Shown piece after piece: positions 8,598-16,835 of a stretch of 64,000 nucleotides of DNA (position 1 is the first letter of the stretch; every line of letters starts with the position of its first letter). A program made the position numbers and the translations under genes. The notes under the pieces were generated by a model. That model was not told where the DNA came from. It saw nothing but the letters and a program-made list of their open reading frames with translations, and made no database searches. This DNA comes from Pseudomonadota bacterium (lineage in GTDB: Bacteria > Pseudomonadota > Alphaproteobacteria > Caulobacterales > Caulobacteraceae): contig CAUJHW010000146.1 of the NCBI GenBank assembly GCA_963205005.1, positions 1-64,000 of the forward strand, in the 5' to 3' direction.

Positions 8598-9257
8598 CTA
8601 CTGCAGCTGGGGGCGCTCGTCATCCGGGTCGCTGGCGTCGATCTCCAGCAGGGTCGTCAGCACGTCGAAGCGCCCGGCCAGGTCAGGCGCCTCCAGGAAC
8701 GCCTGCTTCTCGGCCGGCTCGAAGGGCAGGCCCATGCACAGGCTGTTGACCAGGGATTCCAGCGGCGCCTGGTGGGCGGTCTCCCAGTCAATGTCCAGTT
8801 CGCGCCGGTTCAGATAGCGCTTGAGAGCCCTGGCGAAGCGGTCGCGGGCGGCCTGGGTCGCCTCCTCGCGCTCGTCGCGGCTGAGGTCGGCGCGGAACCG
8901 GTCATAGTCGGCCCGCACCTGGCGGTAAGGCAGCCGCAGGTCCAGTTCCTCGCCGGCGGTGAACCGGCAGATCCCCGTCAGGGTGATCAGGTAGCGGCCG
9001 TCCGAAGTCTCGTTGTAGCTGGTGATCCGCCCGACGCAGCCCACGTCGGCCAGGTGCGGCCGCTCGCGGTCGCCGCCATGGCGGGTCTGGATCATGCCGA
9101 TCACCCGCTCGCCGGCCATGGCGTCGTCGATCATGTTGAGATAGCGCGGCTCGAAGATCTGCAGGGGCAACTCGCCGCCCGGCAGCAGCAGCGCCCCGTC
9201 CAGCGGGAACACCGGGATCAACTGCGGCAGGTCGCTGGCCTGGCGGTAGGGAGCCAT
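8598..9257 (-). CDS. Stand-alone Lon substrate-binding (N) domain protein
   Basis: The 219-residue product contains only the Lon N-terminal domain: LIPVFPLDGALLLPGGELPLQIFEPRYLNMIDDAM followed by IGMIQTR and VGCVGRITSYNETSDGRYLI (spans of the domain, given in pieces). There is no AAA+ ATPase or protease part, as in other short LON-domain proteins thought to bind unfolded substrates. It starts eight bases after the cnoX stop. Sharing an operon with a chaperone-like thioredoxin suggests a joint role in protein quality control, which is inference. Confidence 0.9.
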   Translation of the reverse strand: MAPYRQASDLPQLIPVFPLDGALLLPGGELPLQIFEPRYLNMIDDAMAGERVIGMIQTRHGGDRERPHLADVGCVGRITSYNETSDGRYLITLTGICRFTAGEELDLRLPYRQVRADYDRFRADLSRDEREEATQAARDRFARALKRYLNRRELDIDWETAHQAPLESLVNSLCMGLPFEPAEKQAFLEAPDLAGRFDVLTTLLEIDASDPDDERPQLQ

Positions 9258-9265
9258 GATCACCT

Positions 9266-10168
9266 TCAACTGAACAACAGGGCGGAAAGTTTCCGGCGAC
9301 CCTGCCTGGCCACGTCGGACATCTGGCCGGCGGCCTCGAACACGTTCAGCAGCTGCTTGCGCGCCGCCTCGTCGTTCCACGCCCGGTCCCGGCGGATGAT
9401 CTCGATGAGCTGGTCCACGGCCTCGCCCAGCCGACCCGCCGCGGCCAGCGCGGTGGCCAGTTCGAGCCGCGCCTCATGGTCGTCGGCGTCAGCAGCCAGC
9501 CGCGCCTCGAAGGCCGCGGTTTCCGACGGCGCCTCGGCGGCCAGGGCGATCGCCGCGCGCACGCTCTGGATGTCCGGATCCTTGGCGTCGGCCGGCGCCA
9601 TCTCCAGCACCTCGGCGGCCCGTTCCAGGTCGCCGGCCCGCTGGTACAGCTTCGCCATGCCGCCGATGGCCTTCACATTGGCCGGGTCCATCTGCAGCGC
9701 CTGGGCATAGGCCTGGGCCGCGCCGCCCATGTCGCCCAGGGCGAGCGACTCCCGGGCCATGTCCAGCAGTTCGTCCACGGGCGAGGCGCCGCCGCCGCCA
9801 AGCTTGCCGATGCGGTCGACGAAGTCCCGGACCTGGCTGTCAGGGAGGGCGCCCATGAAACCGTCCACCGGACGGCCGTCCACGAAGGCGAACACCGCCG
9901 GGATCGACTGCACGCGCAGCTGACCGGCGTAGGCGGGGTTCTTGTCGATATCCACCTTGACCAGCTTCACCGCGCCCTTCGCGGCCGTCACCGCCTTCTC
10001 GAGCGCCGGGCCCAGCTGGCGGCAGGGGCCGCACCACGTCGCCCAGAAGTCGACGATCACCGGCGTTGTGCGCGAGGCCTCGACGACGTCGGCCATGAAG
10101 CTCGCGTCGGTGGCGTCCTTGATGAGATCCGGGGCCGGCTGGCCTTGGGTTTCCCCGATCAGGGTCAT
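9266..10168 (-). CDS. cnoX: CnoX-type thioredoxin-TPR chaperedoxin
   Basis: A 300-residue fusion of an N-terminal thioredoxin domain (VIVDFWATWCGPCRQLGP, Cys46 and Cys49) to a C-terminal TPR region (ALGDMGGAAQAYAQALQMDP, DLERAAEVLEMAP and others). This is the YbbN/CnoX architecture. E. coli CnoX has lost the first catalytic cysteine and needs chlorination to act, while the Caulobacter type keeps WCGPC and is described as a constitutive holdase with redox activity; this copy is of the latter type. It heads the cnoX, Lon-domain, Trm112-like operon. The start chosen is the ATG directly before LIGETQG. Confidence 0.9.
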   Translation of the reverse strand: MTLIGETQGQPAPDLIKDATDASFMADVVEASRTTPVIVDFWATWCGPCRQLGPALEKAVTAAKGAVKLVKVDIDKNPAYAGQLRVQSIPAVFAFVDGRPVDGFMGALPDSQVRDFVDRIGKLGGGGASPVDELLDMARESLALGDMGGAAQAYAQALQMDPANVKAIGGMAKLYQRAGDLERAAEVLEMAPADAKDPDIQSVRAAIALAAEAPSETAAFEARLAADADDHEARLELATALAAAGRLGEAVDQLIEIIRRDRAWNDEAARKQLLNVFEAAGQMSDVARQGRRKLSALLFS

Positions 10169-10238
10169 GGCCCGATAGTTCCTCTTTCCGTACGTCCGAA
10201 CGTCCTGCGCCAAAGATGGTCGCAACCGCGCTCCGCCG

Positions 10239-10781
10239 CTAGGCCATCACGGCCATCGTGACAAAATCCACCACCAGCGGGGTGACGCCCACCGCCGCCA
10301 GGAAGCGCCGGAAGCCGTCGCCGCTGACGGTCGTGGTGGCCGTGTTGGTCAGCGGGTGGAAGTTCACCTGCTCCGCCTCGGCCAGCGTCCGGTCAAGCAC
10401 GAACCGCACCCGGTGGCCGGTATCGTTGATCAGGCCGAAGGCGGTGACCGATCCGGGCGTCACACCCAGGGTCTCCAGCATCAGCTCCGCCCTGCCGAAC
10501 GACAGCCGAGCCGAGCCGATCACGGTGTGCAGACGCTTGAGGTCGATGGTCGCATGCCCCTCGGCGGAGACCAGCCAGAGCTGGTCGCGGGCGTCCTTGA
10601 GGAACAGGTTCTTGCTGTGGGCGCCGGGAATGGCCGCCTTGAGGTCCTCGCCCTCGCCGACGGTGAACACGGCAGGATGCTCGTGGGTGACGGCCTCGAC
10701 GCCGAGTCCGGCCAGGAATTCCAGAAGGTCGTCGCGGGATTTCACCGCGTCCGCATAGCGAACACGATCGGTCTTCGCCAC
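10239..10781 (-). CDS. YbaK/PrdX-type aminoacyl-tRNA deacylase
   Basis: The 180-residue protein has the YbaK/EbsC deacylase fold that removes wrongly attached amino acids from tRNA in trans. Visible family features are [23 protein letters not shown] (with the conserved lysine), [14 protein letters not shown] and the C-terminal [12 protein letters not shown] turn. The H-P-x-x-N-x-A-T-T motif and overall length point to the PrdX/ProXp-ala branch acting on Ala-tRNA(Pro). It is on the same strand as cnoX but 70 bases upstream of it, so it may be a separate unit. Confidence 0.88.
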   Translation of the reverse strand: MAKTDRVRYADAVKSRDDLLEFLAGLGVEAVTHEHPAVFTVGEGEDLKAAIPGAHSKNLFLKDARDQLWLVSAEGHATIDLKRLHTVIGSARLSFGRAELMLETLGVTPGSVTAFGLINDTGHRVRFVLDRTLAEAEQVNFHPLTNTATTTVSGDGFRRFLAAVGVTPLVVDFVTMAVMA

Positions 10782-10905
10782 ACCGCAGGCGGCAAATTCC
10801 CCTGAGAGGCGAACTGAGTCGCGCCCGGAAAATGGTTAATGTAGGTTTCTCGCAGAACGCGGTTTCCGTTGTGGGACGGACGCGGACGGGACGAAAGAAA
10901 CAGTC

Positions 10906-11604
10906 ATGACCATGAAGCGTATTGCCGGGGCCTTCGCGGCGCTTGGCCTGTTAACCATGTCGAGCGCCGCCAGCGCGGCCATCACGGTCTCCGCGACCGA
11001 GATTGACAACCTCTACGGCACCGATGCGTCGCCGCCGAGCTCCGACCTGCTGTTCGGGCAGACCATGCTGCTCGACTTCGACACGATCCTGAACCCCCTG
11101 GTGTCGTACACCGGCAACGTCGTCCTCGGCCCGCAGCAGGGCTGCTGCACGGCCTCGCCGCCCTATAATGGCAGCCTCAGCGGCGACAACACGAACTACG
11201 CCTCGGTGCAGGCCAATCCCGCGCCGAGCGGCCTGTTCTCCGTCGCCTCGGGCTACGCGCTGAAGTCGTTCAGCTTCTACCTGGGCTCGCCGGACACCTA
11301 CAACACGATCCGGTTCTTCAACGGCGCCACCCAGCTCGCGGCCTTCTCGGGCAACGACATCTGGGATGACCCGAACATCGGCAACGCCAACGGCGCCCGT
11401 ACGTGGGGCTACCGGATCTATTACGATTTCGGCGGCGCCAACGTCACGTCGATCGCCTTCGAGTCGACCCAGAACGCCTTCGAGTTCGATGGTCTGGGCG
11501 GCACGGTCGGCGTCGTCCCCGAACCCGCCACCTGGGCCATGATGATCATGGGCTTCGGGGCTGCGGGCGCCATGCTCCGCCGCCGGCGCACCGCGATCGC
11601 CTGA
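10906..11604 (+). CDS. PEPxxWA-CTERM exported protein, copy 1
   Basis: A 232-residue secreted protein. A signal peptide (MTMKRIAGAFAALGLLTMSS..ASA) is followed by a beta-rich body. The C-terminal sorting tail is VPEPATWAMMIMGFGAAGAM, then LRRRR, the PEPxxWA-CTERM signal read by an exosortase in alphaproteobacteria. The body has no recognised enzymatic motif; a Cys-Cys pair lies in QQGCCTASPPYNG. It is a tandem paralogue of the next gene: both share the YxFGGA-V-TSI segment before the tail. A strong terminator follows. The exosortase gene is not in this window. Confidence 0.85.
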   Translation: MTMKRIAGAFAALGLLTMSSAASAAITVSATEIDNLYGTDASPPSSDLLFGQTMLLDFDTILNPLVSYTGNVVLGPQQGCCTASPPYNGSLSGDNTNYASVQANPAPSGLFSVASGYALKSFSFYLGSPDTYNTIRFFNGATQLAAFSGNDIWDDPNIGNANGARTWGYRIYYDFGGANVTSIAFESTQNAFEFDGLGGTVGVVPEPATWAMMIMGFGAAGAMLRRRRTAIA

Positions 11605-11631
11605 TCCGGTCAACCGATCGTCAGAAACACG

Positions 11632-11660
11632 CCCCGGCCGCTCGCGCGGCCGGGGTTTTT
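11632..11660 (+). terminator. Rho-independent terminator after PEP-CTERM copy 1
   Basis: CCCCGGCCG, loop CTCGCG, CGGCCGGGG, then five T. The nine-base stem is perfect. The same hairpin and flanks recur after copy 2. Confidence 0.93.
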
Positions 11661-11787
11661 CTTTGTGCACACGGCTGAGGGGAAGGCGGACTCGCGTCAT
11701 ACGTGAATCGACTCGCCAATAGCGACAGTGACGGTTACGGCGTCACCCATGATCCGCATCCACGGTGGAGCGGGCAGGGAAAGCGTG

Positions 11788-12483
11788 ATGACCAATACTC
11801 GTATCGCCGGGGGGCTAGCCGCCCTCGGCCTGATGTTCGTTTCGACCGCCGCAAGTGCGTCAATAACCGTCGACCACACCGTCGCGAACCAGCTCTTCGG
11901 CCTGGACACAGGCGTGATGCTGGAAGATTTCGACGCGGTGGACAGTCCGTTCACCACCTTCAGCGGCAATCTGCGCGGACCGCTGGTCAGCATCTACAAC
12001 GTCACGGACAGCGCGCCGCCGGCGTACATCGGCGCCGGGGCGATCCTGGCGCGTGGGCAGGGCGGCAACACCTACAGCGCCGATCCGACCCGGTATGCCT
12101 CGGTCCAGCGCGATACCGTCTCGACCCTCTCGGTGCGGGACGGCGCCTACCTGACCGACTTCAGCTTCTACATGGGCTCGCCCGACGCCTATAACCGGGT
12201 GACCTTCAACTATATCGGCGGGAGCCAGGTCCTCGACGGAGCGAATATCTGGAGCGGCCCGGCCTTTGGCGGCGACCGCGCCAAGGGCTTCCGCGTCTAT
12301 TATGACTTCGGCGGCGCCAAGGTGACCTCGATCGTCTTCTCGACCGGCGCCAGCAATGCTTTCGAGTTCGATGGCCTGGCCGGGACTGTCGCCGTGCCCG
12401 AACCCGCGACCTGGACCATGATGATCATGGGCTTCGGAGTCGCGGGTGCGAAGCTTCGCCGCCGGCGCACCGCGATCGCCTGA
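11788..12483 (+). CDS. PEPxxWA-CTERM exported protein, copy 2
   Basis: A 231-residue paralogue of the preceding gene. The chosen ATG has GGGAAA upstream and gives a clean signal peptide (MTNTRIAGGLAALGLMFVST..ASA). The body again contains a LTDFSFYMGSPDAYNRVTF segment matching the SFSFYLGSPDTYNTIRF part of copy 1. It ends in VPEPATWTMMIMGFGVAGAK, then LRRRR. The N-terminal halves have diverged clearly, while the last 25 codons and the terminator are nearly identical at DNA level. A longer frame begins at 11728 but would hide the signal peptide. Confidence 0.85.
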   Translation: MTNTRIAGGLAALGLMFVSTAASASITVDHTVANQLFGLDTGVMLEDFDAVDSPFTTFSGNLRGPLVSIYNVTDSAPPAYIGAGAILARGQGGNTYSADPTRYASVQRDTVSTLSVRDGAYLTDFSFYMGSPDAYNRVTFNYIGGSQVLDGANIWSGPAFGGDRAKGFRVYYDFGGAKVTSIVFSTGASNAFEFDGLAGTVAVPEPATWTMMIMGFGVAGAKLRRRRTAIA

Positions 12484-12510
12484 TCCGGTCCACGGATCGT
12501 CAGAAACACG

Positions 12511-12539
12511 CCCCGGCCGCTCGCGCGGCCGGGGTTTTT
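12511..12539 (+). terminator. Rho-independent terminator after PEP-CTERM copy 2
   Basis: Identical stem, loop and T-run to the terminator at 11632-11660. It also separates this gene from the convergent third PEP-CTERM gene. Confidence 0.93.
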
Positions 12540-12558
12540 CGTTGTGCGCGGCGCGGGC

Positions 12559-13179
12559 TCAGCCGGCGGCCAGCGCCCGGCGGCGGCGCAGCAGAGCGCC
12601 TGCGGCCCCGAAGCCCATGATCATCATGGCCCAGGTCGCCGGCTCCGGCACCGCCGTCAGCCGGATGTTGTCCACGTAGCCGCCCAGGGAATCCGAGCGC
12701 CCGACGCCCGAGAACGACAGCTGCCAGTTCGAGGTCGGGGCGACGAATTCGATGGTCTTCAGCGACCAGACCGAGTTCTGCCCCCCCTGCGCCGTGAACG
12801 CCGGCGCCAGCGCCTGGCCGTTCATCGAGACCAGTACGCCATTGCTGGTGGACGCGATGCCCGGGCGCGGGGAGTAGAGGAACTCCAGGATGTAGCGACC
12901 GGACCCGGAGATGGTGCGCGACATGGTCGAGTTGGCGTGGGAGTCCAGTTCGACGAAGACGCCGGACGCGCCCCCGGAGCCGGGCGATCCCGCCACATTG
13001 TTCTGCAGTTCGATCCCGGGCCCGCCCGTGGTGGTCCAGCCGTCGGCCGAGGCCACGACGCTCCAGCTGCCGTAAGGCTGAAGACCGTCGAAGGTCGAGT
13101 TGAAGATCACCGTGGCTTGTGCGCCAGGCGCCACAGACATCGCGACGAGCGCGCAAATCGAGCTGAGAAGTGCTTTCAC
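12559..13179 (-). CDS. PEPxxWA-CTERM exported protein, copy 3 (unrelated body)
   Basis: From a GTG start the product has 206 residues: signal peptide (VKALLSSICALVAMSVAPGAQA), a jelly-roll-like body, and the tail VPEPATWAMMIMGFGAAGAL with RRRR. The body (VIFNSTFDGLQPYGSWSVV; SWQLSFSGVG-type strand; GGYVDNIRLTAVPEP) resembles carbohydrate-binding-like domains common in PEP-CTERM proteins. It shares only the sorting tail with copies 1 and 2. No good ribosome site precedes the GTG, and an ATG 13 bases upstream is out of frame, so the start is uncertain. The frame stays open far upstream, but that part is antisense to the DUF6065 gene. Confidence 0.75.
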   Translation of the reverse strand: MKALLSSICALVAMSVAPGAQATVIFNSTFDGLQPYGSWSVVASADGWTTTGGPGIELQNNVAGSPGSGGASGVFVELDSHANSTMSRTISGSGRYILEFLYSPRPGIASTSNGVLVSMNGQALAPAFTAQGGQNSVWSLKTIEFVAPTSNWQLSFSGVGRSDSLGGYVDNIRLTAVPEPATWAMMIMGFGAAGALLRRRRALAAG

Positions 13180-13386
13180 CGAAAACCCATGTCCGTTGGT
13201 ACGTTCCGCGCGGGAACAGGAATTTCTACTGTCAGCGCACCATCTGGATCGAACATCGTTCAGGAAGCATTGGCATCTACGGTGAACGGAAGGTGAAATC
13301 GCCAGGGCCGCGCGGTTGAGCGTGCAACTGGACGAGAGGCGGGCCGGCGCTCTATGGAGCGGGGTGAACCAGGAGGCTCCCCGCCC

Positions 13387-14145
13387 ATGACCCAGCCCCG
13401 CATGGAACTGGAGTGTTTCCCCACCACCGAGCGGCCGCCGGAGATCGTGCCCGGTCGCCAGGACCGCGCCTGGATGGACACCTTCACGGCGCGCCATCCC
13501 TACCGCTGCCTGCCGCTCAACATGGCCAACTGCTCGGGCTGGGAGATCCTCTGTCCGATGTCCTTCACCGCCGAATGGAACGGCGGCCTGATGCAGCAGG
13601 ACATCACCCTGAAGCCGGACTTCCCCAACCCGGATTTCCACCGGCTGGCCACCAGCCACTTCAGCCACGGGGTCCTGACCATGCACCCGGGCTACCTGTT
13701 CCGCACGCCGCCCGGCTGGTCGATCATGGTGCAGGGCCCGCCCAATCATCCCAAGGACGGGATCCAGGCCCTGGCCGGGGTGGTCGAGACCGACTGGCTG
13801 CCGTTCCCCTTCACCATGAACTGGCTGTTCACCCGGCCCGGCAAGGTGCGCTTCGAGAAGGGCGAGCCCTTCTGTTTCATCACCCTGGTGCAGGACAAGA
13901 TGCTGCACGACATCCAGCCCGTGATCCGACGCATGGACGCCGACCCGGAGCTGCGTCACCAGTACGACGTCTGGGAGAAGCACCGCAGCGAGTTCAACCA
14001 GAAGATCTTCCGCGGCGATCCGGAGGCCACCAAGGCGGCCTGGCAGCGCTTCTACTTCAAGGGTGAATTCCCCGAGGAGGTCGGCGCGCCGAACCCGCAG
14101 GGCCACGTCAACAAGCGGCGGCTGAAGGCCCCGAAACGCGGTTGA
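13387..14145 (+). CDS. DUF6065 family protein
   Basis: A 252-residue protein resembling the DUF6065 family. Visible landmarks are ECFPTTERPPEIVPGR near the start, LPLNMANCSGWEILCP, a short GYLFRTPPGWSIMVQGPPN block and NWLFTRPGKVRFEKGEPFCF. The product is soluble, with no signal peptide. Relatives are often found near 2-oxoglutarate-dependent oxygenases, but no function is established and none is seen here. The ATG is preceded by CAGGAGG (13367-13373). It sits alone between the PEP-CTERM genes and tRNA-Gly. Confidence 0.7.
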   Translation: MTQPRMELECFPTTERPPEIVPGRQDRAWMDTFTARHPYRCLPLNMANCSGWEILCPMSFTAEWNGGLMQQDITLKPDFPNPDFHRLATSHFSHGVLTMHPGYLFRTPPGWSIMVQGPPNHPKDGIQALAGVVETDWLPFPFTMNWLFTRPGKVRFEKGEPFCFITLVQDKMLHDIQPVIRRMDADPELRHQYDVWEKHRSEFNQKIFRGDPEATKAAWQRFYFKGEFPEEVGAPNPQGHVNKRRLKAPKRG

Positions 14146-14166
14146 ACCTTTGGCGCGAAGGCCCGC

Positions 14167-14195
14167 TTGCCAAGGCCGAGGTCGTCTGCCATATA
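14167..14195 (+). promoter_or_regulatory. Candidate promoter of tRNA-Gly
   Basis: TTGCCA (14167-14172) and a CATATAG-type -10 (14190-14196) lie about 17-19 bases apart and some 40 bases before the tRNA 5' end. Position within the DUF6065-tRNA gap supports it, but the -10 register is ambiguous. Confidence 0.4.
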
Positions 14196-14238
14196 GCCGC
14201 CTCTCGCATTTGGGGGCGGTTTTCTACCCCTACGGAGC

Positions 14239-14313
14239 GCGGGCGTAGCTCAGTGGTAGAGCACAACCTTGCCAAGGTTGGGGTCGAGAGTTCGAATCTC
14301 TTCGCCCGCTCCA
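14239..14313 (+). tRNA. tRNA-Gly (anticodon GCC)
   Basis: A full cloverleaf can be drawn. The acceptor GCGGGCG pairs with CGCCCGC, and the D arm begins GCTCAGTGG. The anticodon stem CAACC/GGTTG encloses the loop TTGCCAA with GCC at 14271-14273. The T arm is GAGAG-TTCGAATC-CTC, and CCA is encoded at 14311-14313. It reads GGC and GGU glycine codons. A BNR-repeat gene begins only 14 bases after the CCA. Confidence 0.97.
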
Positions 14314-14327
14314 ATTTTTCCATCCCG

Positions 14328-15356
14328 ATGAAGATCTTCCGCCATCTGGCGGCCGCGGTCGTGGGCCTGATGGTCCTTGGCGGCGCGGCGCAGGCCGCGT
14401 GGCGCCCGGTGGTGTTTCCGGCTGCGGAGGCGACGCTGCGCGCGGTCGCGACGGACGGGGCGGGCCGGATCCTGGTCGGCGGGTCAAAGGGAACTCTGGC
14501 GGAAAGCCGGGACGGCGGCGCGACATGGCGCCTCTCTGCGGCGCCGGACGGCGCGGCGCTGGATTTTCGCGGCGTCGCCCTGACCGGGTCGCGATCGGCG
14601 GTGGCGATGAGCGCGGGCGAGGCCGAGGCCGGGCGGGCGCGGCTCTACGTGACCGGGGACGGCGCCGTCTGGCGGCTGGCGCATGAGACGCGCCGCGCCG
14701 GCGCCTTCCTCGACGCCGTCGTCTTCTGGGACCGTCGCAACGGGCTGGTCCTCAGCGATCCGGTGGACGGGCGCTGGCTGCTGCTGCGCACCTCCGACGG
14801 CGGCCGGTCCTGGCGTGAGCTGCCCGCGAGCTTCCCGCCCCTTCGCCCCGGCGAGGCCGCATTCGCCGCCAGCAATTCGGCCCTGTTCCCGGGCCCGGGG
14901 GGCCGGGCGTGGATCGTCTCGGGCGGGGAGGGAGGCGGTCGGGTCTTCCGGTCCCGCAATCGTGGCGCGACCTGGCAGGTCTCCGGCACGCCGATCGCCG
15001 GCGGCCCGAACGGCGGCGTGTTCGGCGGCCTCGCGCTTGATGCGCGACGCGCCGTCATTGTCGGCGGCGACCACAAGGACGAGATGCGGCCGGGGCAGGG
15101 CCTTGCCGTCACGGTCGATGGCGGCGCCGAGTGGACGGCCGTGACCGGGGGCGCGCAACCCGGCCTGCTGGAGTCGGTGGGCCGGCTGGACCGGCGCACC
15201 CTGCTGGCGGTCGGACCCCGCGGCACGAGCCTCAGCCGCGATGGCGGCCGGACCTGGTCCCGTGTCGACGCCGAGGCCTATCACGCCGTCGCCTGCGCGC
15301 GCGGCCGCTGCGTGGCGGTCGGCGCGGCCGGGCGGGTCGGCGTCTGGACGCCCTGA
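14328..15356 (+). CDS. Exported BNR/Ycf48-like beta-propeller protein
   Basis: A 342-residue protein with a signal peptide (MKIFRHLAAAVVGLMVLGGAAQA) and repeated sialidase-type Asp-box turns: ESRDGGATWR, RTSDGGRSWR, RSRNRGATWQ, VTVDGGAEWT and SRDGGRTWSR. This spacing predicts a six- or seven-bladed propeller of the WD40/YVTN/BNR (Ycf48-like) type. No sialidase catalytic residues are apparent. The ATG lies 14 bases after the tRNA CCA with no Shine-Dalgarno sequence between, so it may be translated from a processed tRNA-mRNA transcript. The frame extends back through the tRNA, which I disregard. Confidence 0.8.
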   Translation: MKIFRHLAAAVVGLMVLGGAAQAAWRPVVFPAAEATLRAVATDGAGRILVGGSKGTLAESRDGGATWRLSAAPDGAALDFRGVALTGSRSAVAMSAGEAEAGRARLYVTGDGAVWRLAHETRRAGAFLDAVVFWDRRNGLVLSDPVDGRWLLLRTSDGGRSWRELPASFPPLRPGEAAFAASNSALFPGPGGRAWIVSGGEGGGRVFRSRNRGATWQVSGTPIAGGPNGGVFGGLALDARRAVIVGGDHKDEMRPGQGLAVTVDGGAEWTAVTGGAQPGLLESVGRLDRRTLLAVGPRGTSLSRDGGRTWSRVDAEAYHAVACARGRCVAVGAAGRVGVWTP

Positions 15357-15357
15357 G

Positions 15358-16827
15358 CTAGCCCAGCCCCACCCGCTCCAGCCAGGCATAGAACACGCTC
15401 TCGCGGCGCTGGCTGGTCTGGATGTCGGTCATCAGGCTGGAGAGCCGGCCCTTGCCGGTGTCGCGGGCGGCGATGACCTGCTGGTTGTAGGCGCGGATGT
15501 TGCTGGGGCCGGCGGGCGCCGCGGGTGGGGCGGCCTTGGGCGGCGGCGCGGCGGCCTTGCCCTTGCCCTTCACGGCGGTCTGCACAGGCGCGGGCGCCGA
15601 TCCGGGCGGGCCGAGGTCGGCGGCGCGCACATAGCCGGACTGGCCCGCCACATCGACCTCCCACCAGCCACCGTCGGCCTGGGCGGTCTTCGGCTTCACT
15701 TCACGACCCACGGGCAGGTTCATCAGCGTCGCCGCCGAAGCGACCGGGGCCGCGCGGACCACCGTGGCGCGGATGGCGACCATGGCCGAGGCGGGGGCGG
15801 CCGGGGCCGCGGCCTGGGCCTGTCCGCCGCCGGCGGCCGGCGCCGCGCCGGCCTTGGGCATGGAGAGCCGGGTGACCGAGGCGGCGGTGGCGTAGGCCGG
15901 CGCCTGCCCACCCAGCACGTCGGCCTCGGAGGCGCCGTCGGTCATCGCCCGGCCCTGGGTGAAGGTCTTGGCCATGCCGGTGTGCTGCTCGACCACCTCG
16001 CCGGTGAGGTCCACGTCCTTCTTCAGCGCGCCGAAAAGCTCGGTGCGCTCGCGGCGGATGGCCTTGCGGTCCTTGTCGTTCGCGGCGCTGGCCAGCCGGG
16101 ACTCGACGTCGGCGACCTGCCGGGTGCGGCACTCCACCAGCGCGCCGCCGTCATTGGCGATCTGGCGCGCGACGGTGAGCTGGCGGGCCGCGTCCTGGTC
16201 GATGTTGTACGAGGCCTTGCGCAGGTCGCCGCCGGCCTCCTGTTCCTTGAGCTGGGCATAGGCCTCGGCGGTGGCGACGATGGCGACCAGCACGGCCAGC
16301 GCCGCATAGCCCTTCATGCTGTCGCCGCCGCTGAAGCCGACGTTGCTGATGCCGGGAACATTCAGGCCCATGGCGCCGGACAGCATGTCCTGGCCGAACA
16401 CCGCCGCGGTGGCGCTGGCGGGGGCCGGGCCGCTCGGGGCCGCCGCCTGCTGGGCCGCCATGCCGCCGACGGCGTTCATCAGGCCACCGACACCACCAAA
16501 GCCGCCTCCAAAGCCCCCGCCGCCTCCGAAGCCGCCGCCGCCCCGGCCGAAGCCCGCCAGTCCGCCGTTCATCACGCCCTTGGCCAGGACGGTGGCGCCC
16601 TGCTTGAAGCCCTCGCCGATGGCCGCGCTCATCTTGGATCGCTTCAGGTCGTCGTATTCCTTATCGAGCCGGATCAGGCCCTCGCGCTCTGTGGCGCAGG
16701 CGTTCAGCACGGCGTCGCGGCCCTTGCCCTGGGCCAGGACAGGCTGGACGTTCAGGCTCATCAGAGCGGCGACGCTGACGGCCGTACGCAGCCGGCGATC
16801 CTTCAGAAACCCGTTCATGCCCGTCAC
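15358..16827 (-). CDS. Exported Gly/Ala-rich protein with C-terminal SH3 domain
   Basis: The 489-residue product has a signal peptide (ending NVQPVLAQ), a helical region, a glycine-rich low-complexity stretch (about residues 90-115, repeats of GGGFGG) and a possible hydrophobic segment (YAALAVLVAIVATAEAYA). A long helical region and an Ala/Pro-rich linker follow. Then comes a bacterial SH3b domain (VVRAAPVASAATLMNLPVG, GGWWEVDVAGQSGYVRAADLG), another AP-rich linker and a short helical end. It starts eight bases after the stop of the caspase gene, so the two are co-translated. The SH3 domain could tether it to peptidoglycan. Its function is unknown. Confidence 0.75.
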   Translation of the reverse strand: MTGMNGFLKDRRLRTAVSVAALMSLNVQPVLAQGKGRDAVLNACATEREGLIRLDKEYDDLKRSKMSAAIGEGFKQGATVLAKGVMNGGLAGFGRGGGGFGGGGGFGGGFGGVGGLMNAVGGMAAQQAAAPSGPAPASATAAVFGQDMLSGAMGLNVPGISNVGFSGGDSMKGYAALAVLVAIVATAEAYAQLKEQEAGGDLRKASYNIDQDAARQLTVARQIANDGGALVECRTRQVADVESRLASAANDKDRKAIRRERTELFGALKKDVDLTGEVVEQHTGMAKTFTQGRAMTDGASEADVLGGQAPAYATAASVTRLSMPKAGAAPAAGGGQAQAAAPAAPASAMVAIRATVVRAAPVASAATLMNLPVGREVKPKTAQADGGWWEVDVAGQSGYVRAADLGPPGSAPAPVQTAVKGKGKAAAPPPKAAPPAAPAGPSNIRAYNQQVIAARDTGKGRLSSLMTDIQTSQRRESVFYAWLERVGLG

Positions 16828-16835
16828 CCCTTGCT

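Noticed and set aside
13203-13217. GTTCC-N5-GGAAC inverted repeat before PEP-CTERM copy 3 considered as a LexA box
   Set aside because: The Caulobacter SOS box is a GTTC-N7-GTTC direct repeat. This is an inverted GTTC-N7-GAAC with no damage-response gene nearby.
13180-14106. Long upstream extension of PEP-CTERM copy 3
   Set aside because: The frame remains open but is antisense to the DUF6065 gene and would place the signal peptide mid-protein.
14142-14327. Upstream extension of the BNR gene through the tRNA
   Set aside because: It would translate tRNA-Gly and hide a clear signal peptide at 14328.
16490-16560. GGCGGC-type tandem repeats considered as a DNA repeat element
   Set aside because: They encode the Gly-rich segment (GGGFGG) of the SH3 protein and have no independent repeat structure.
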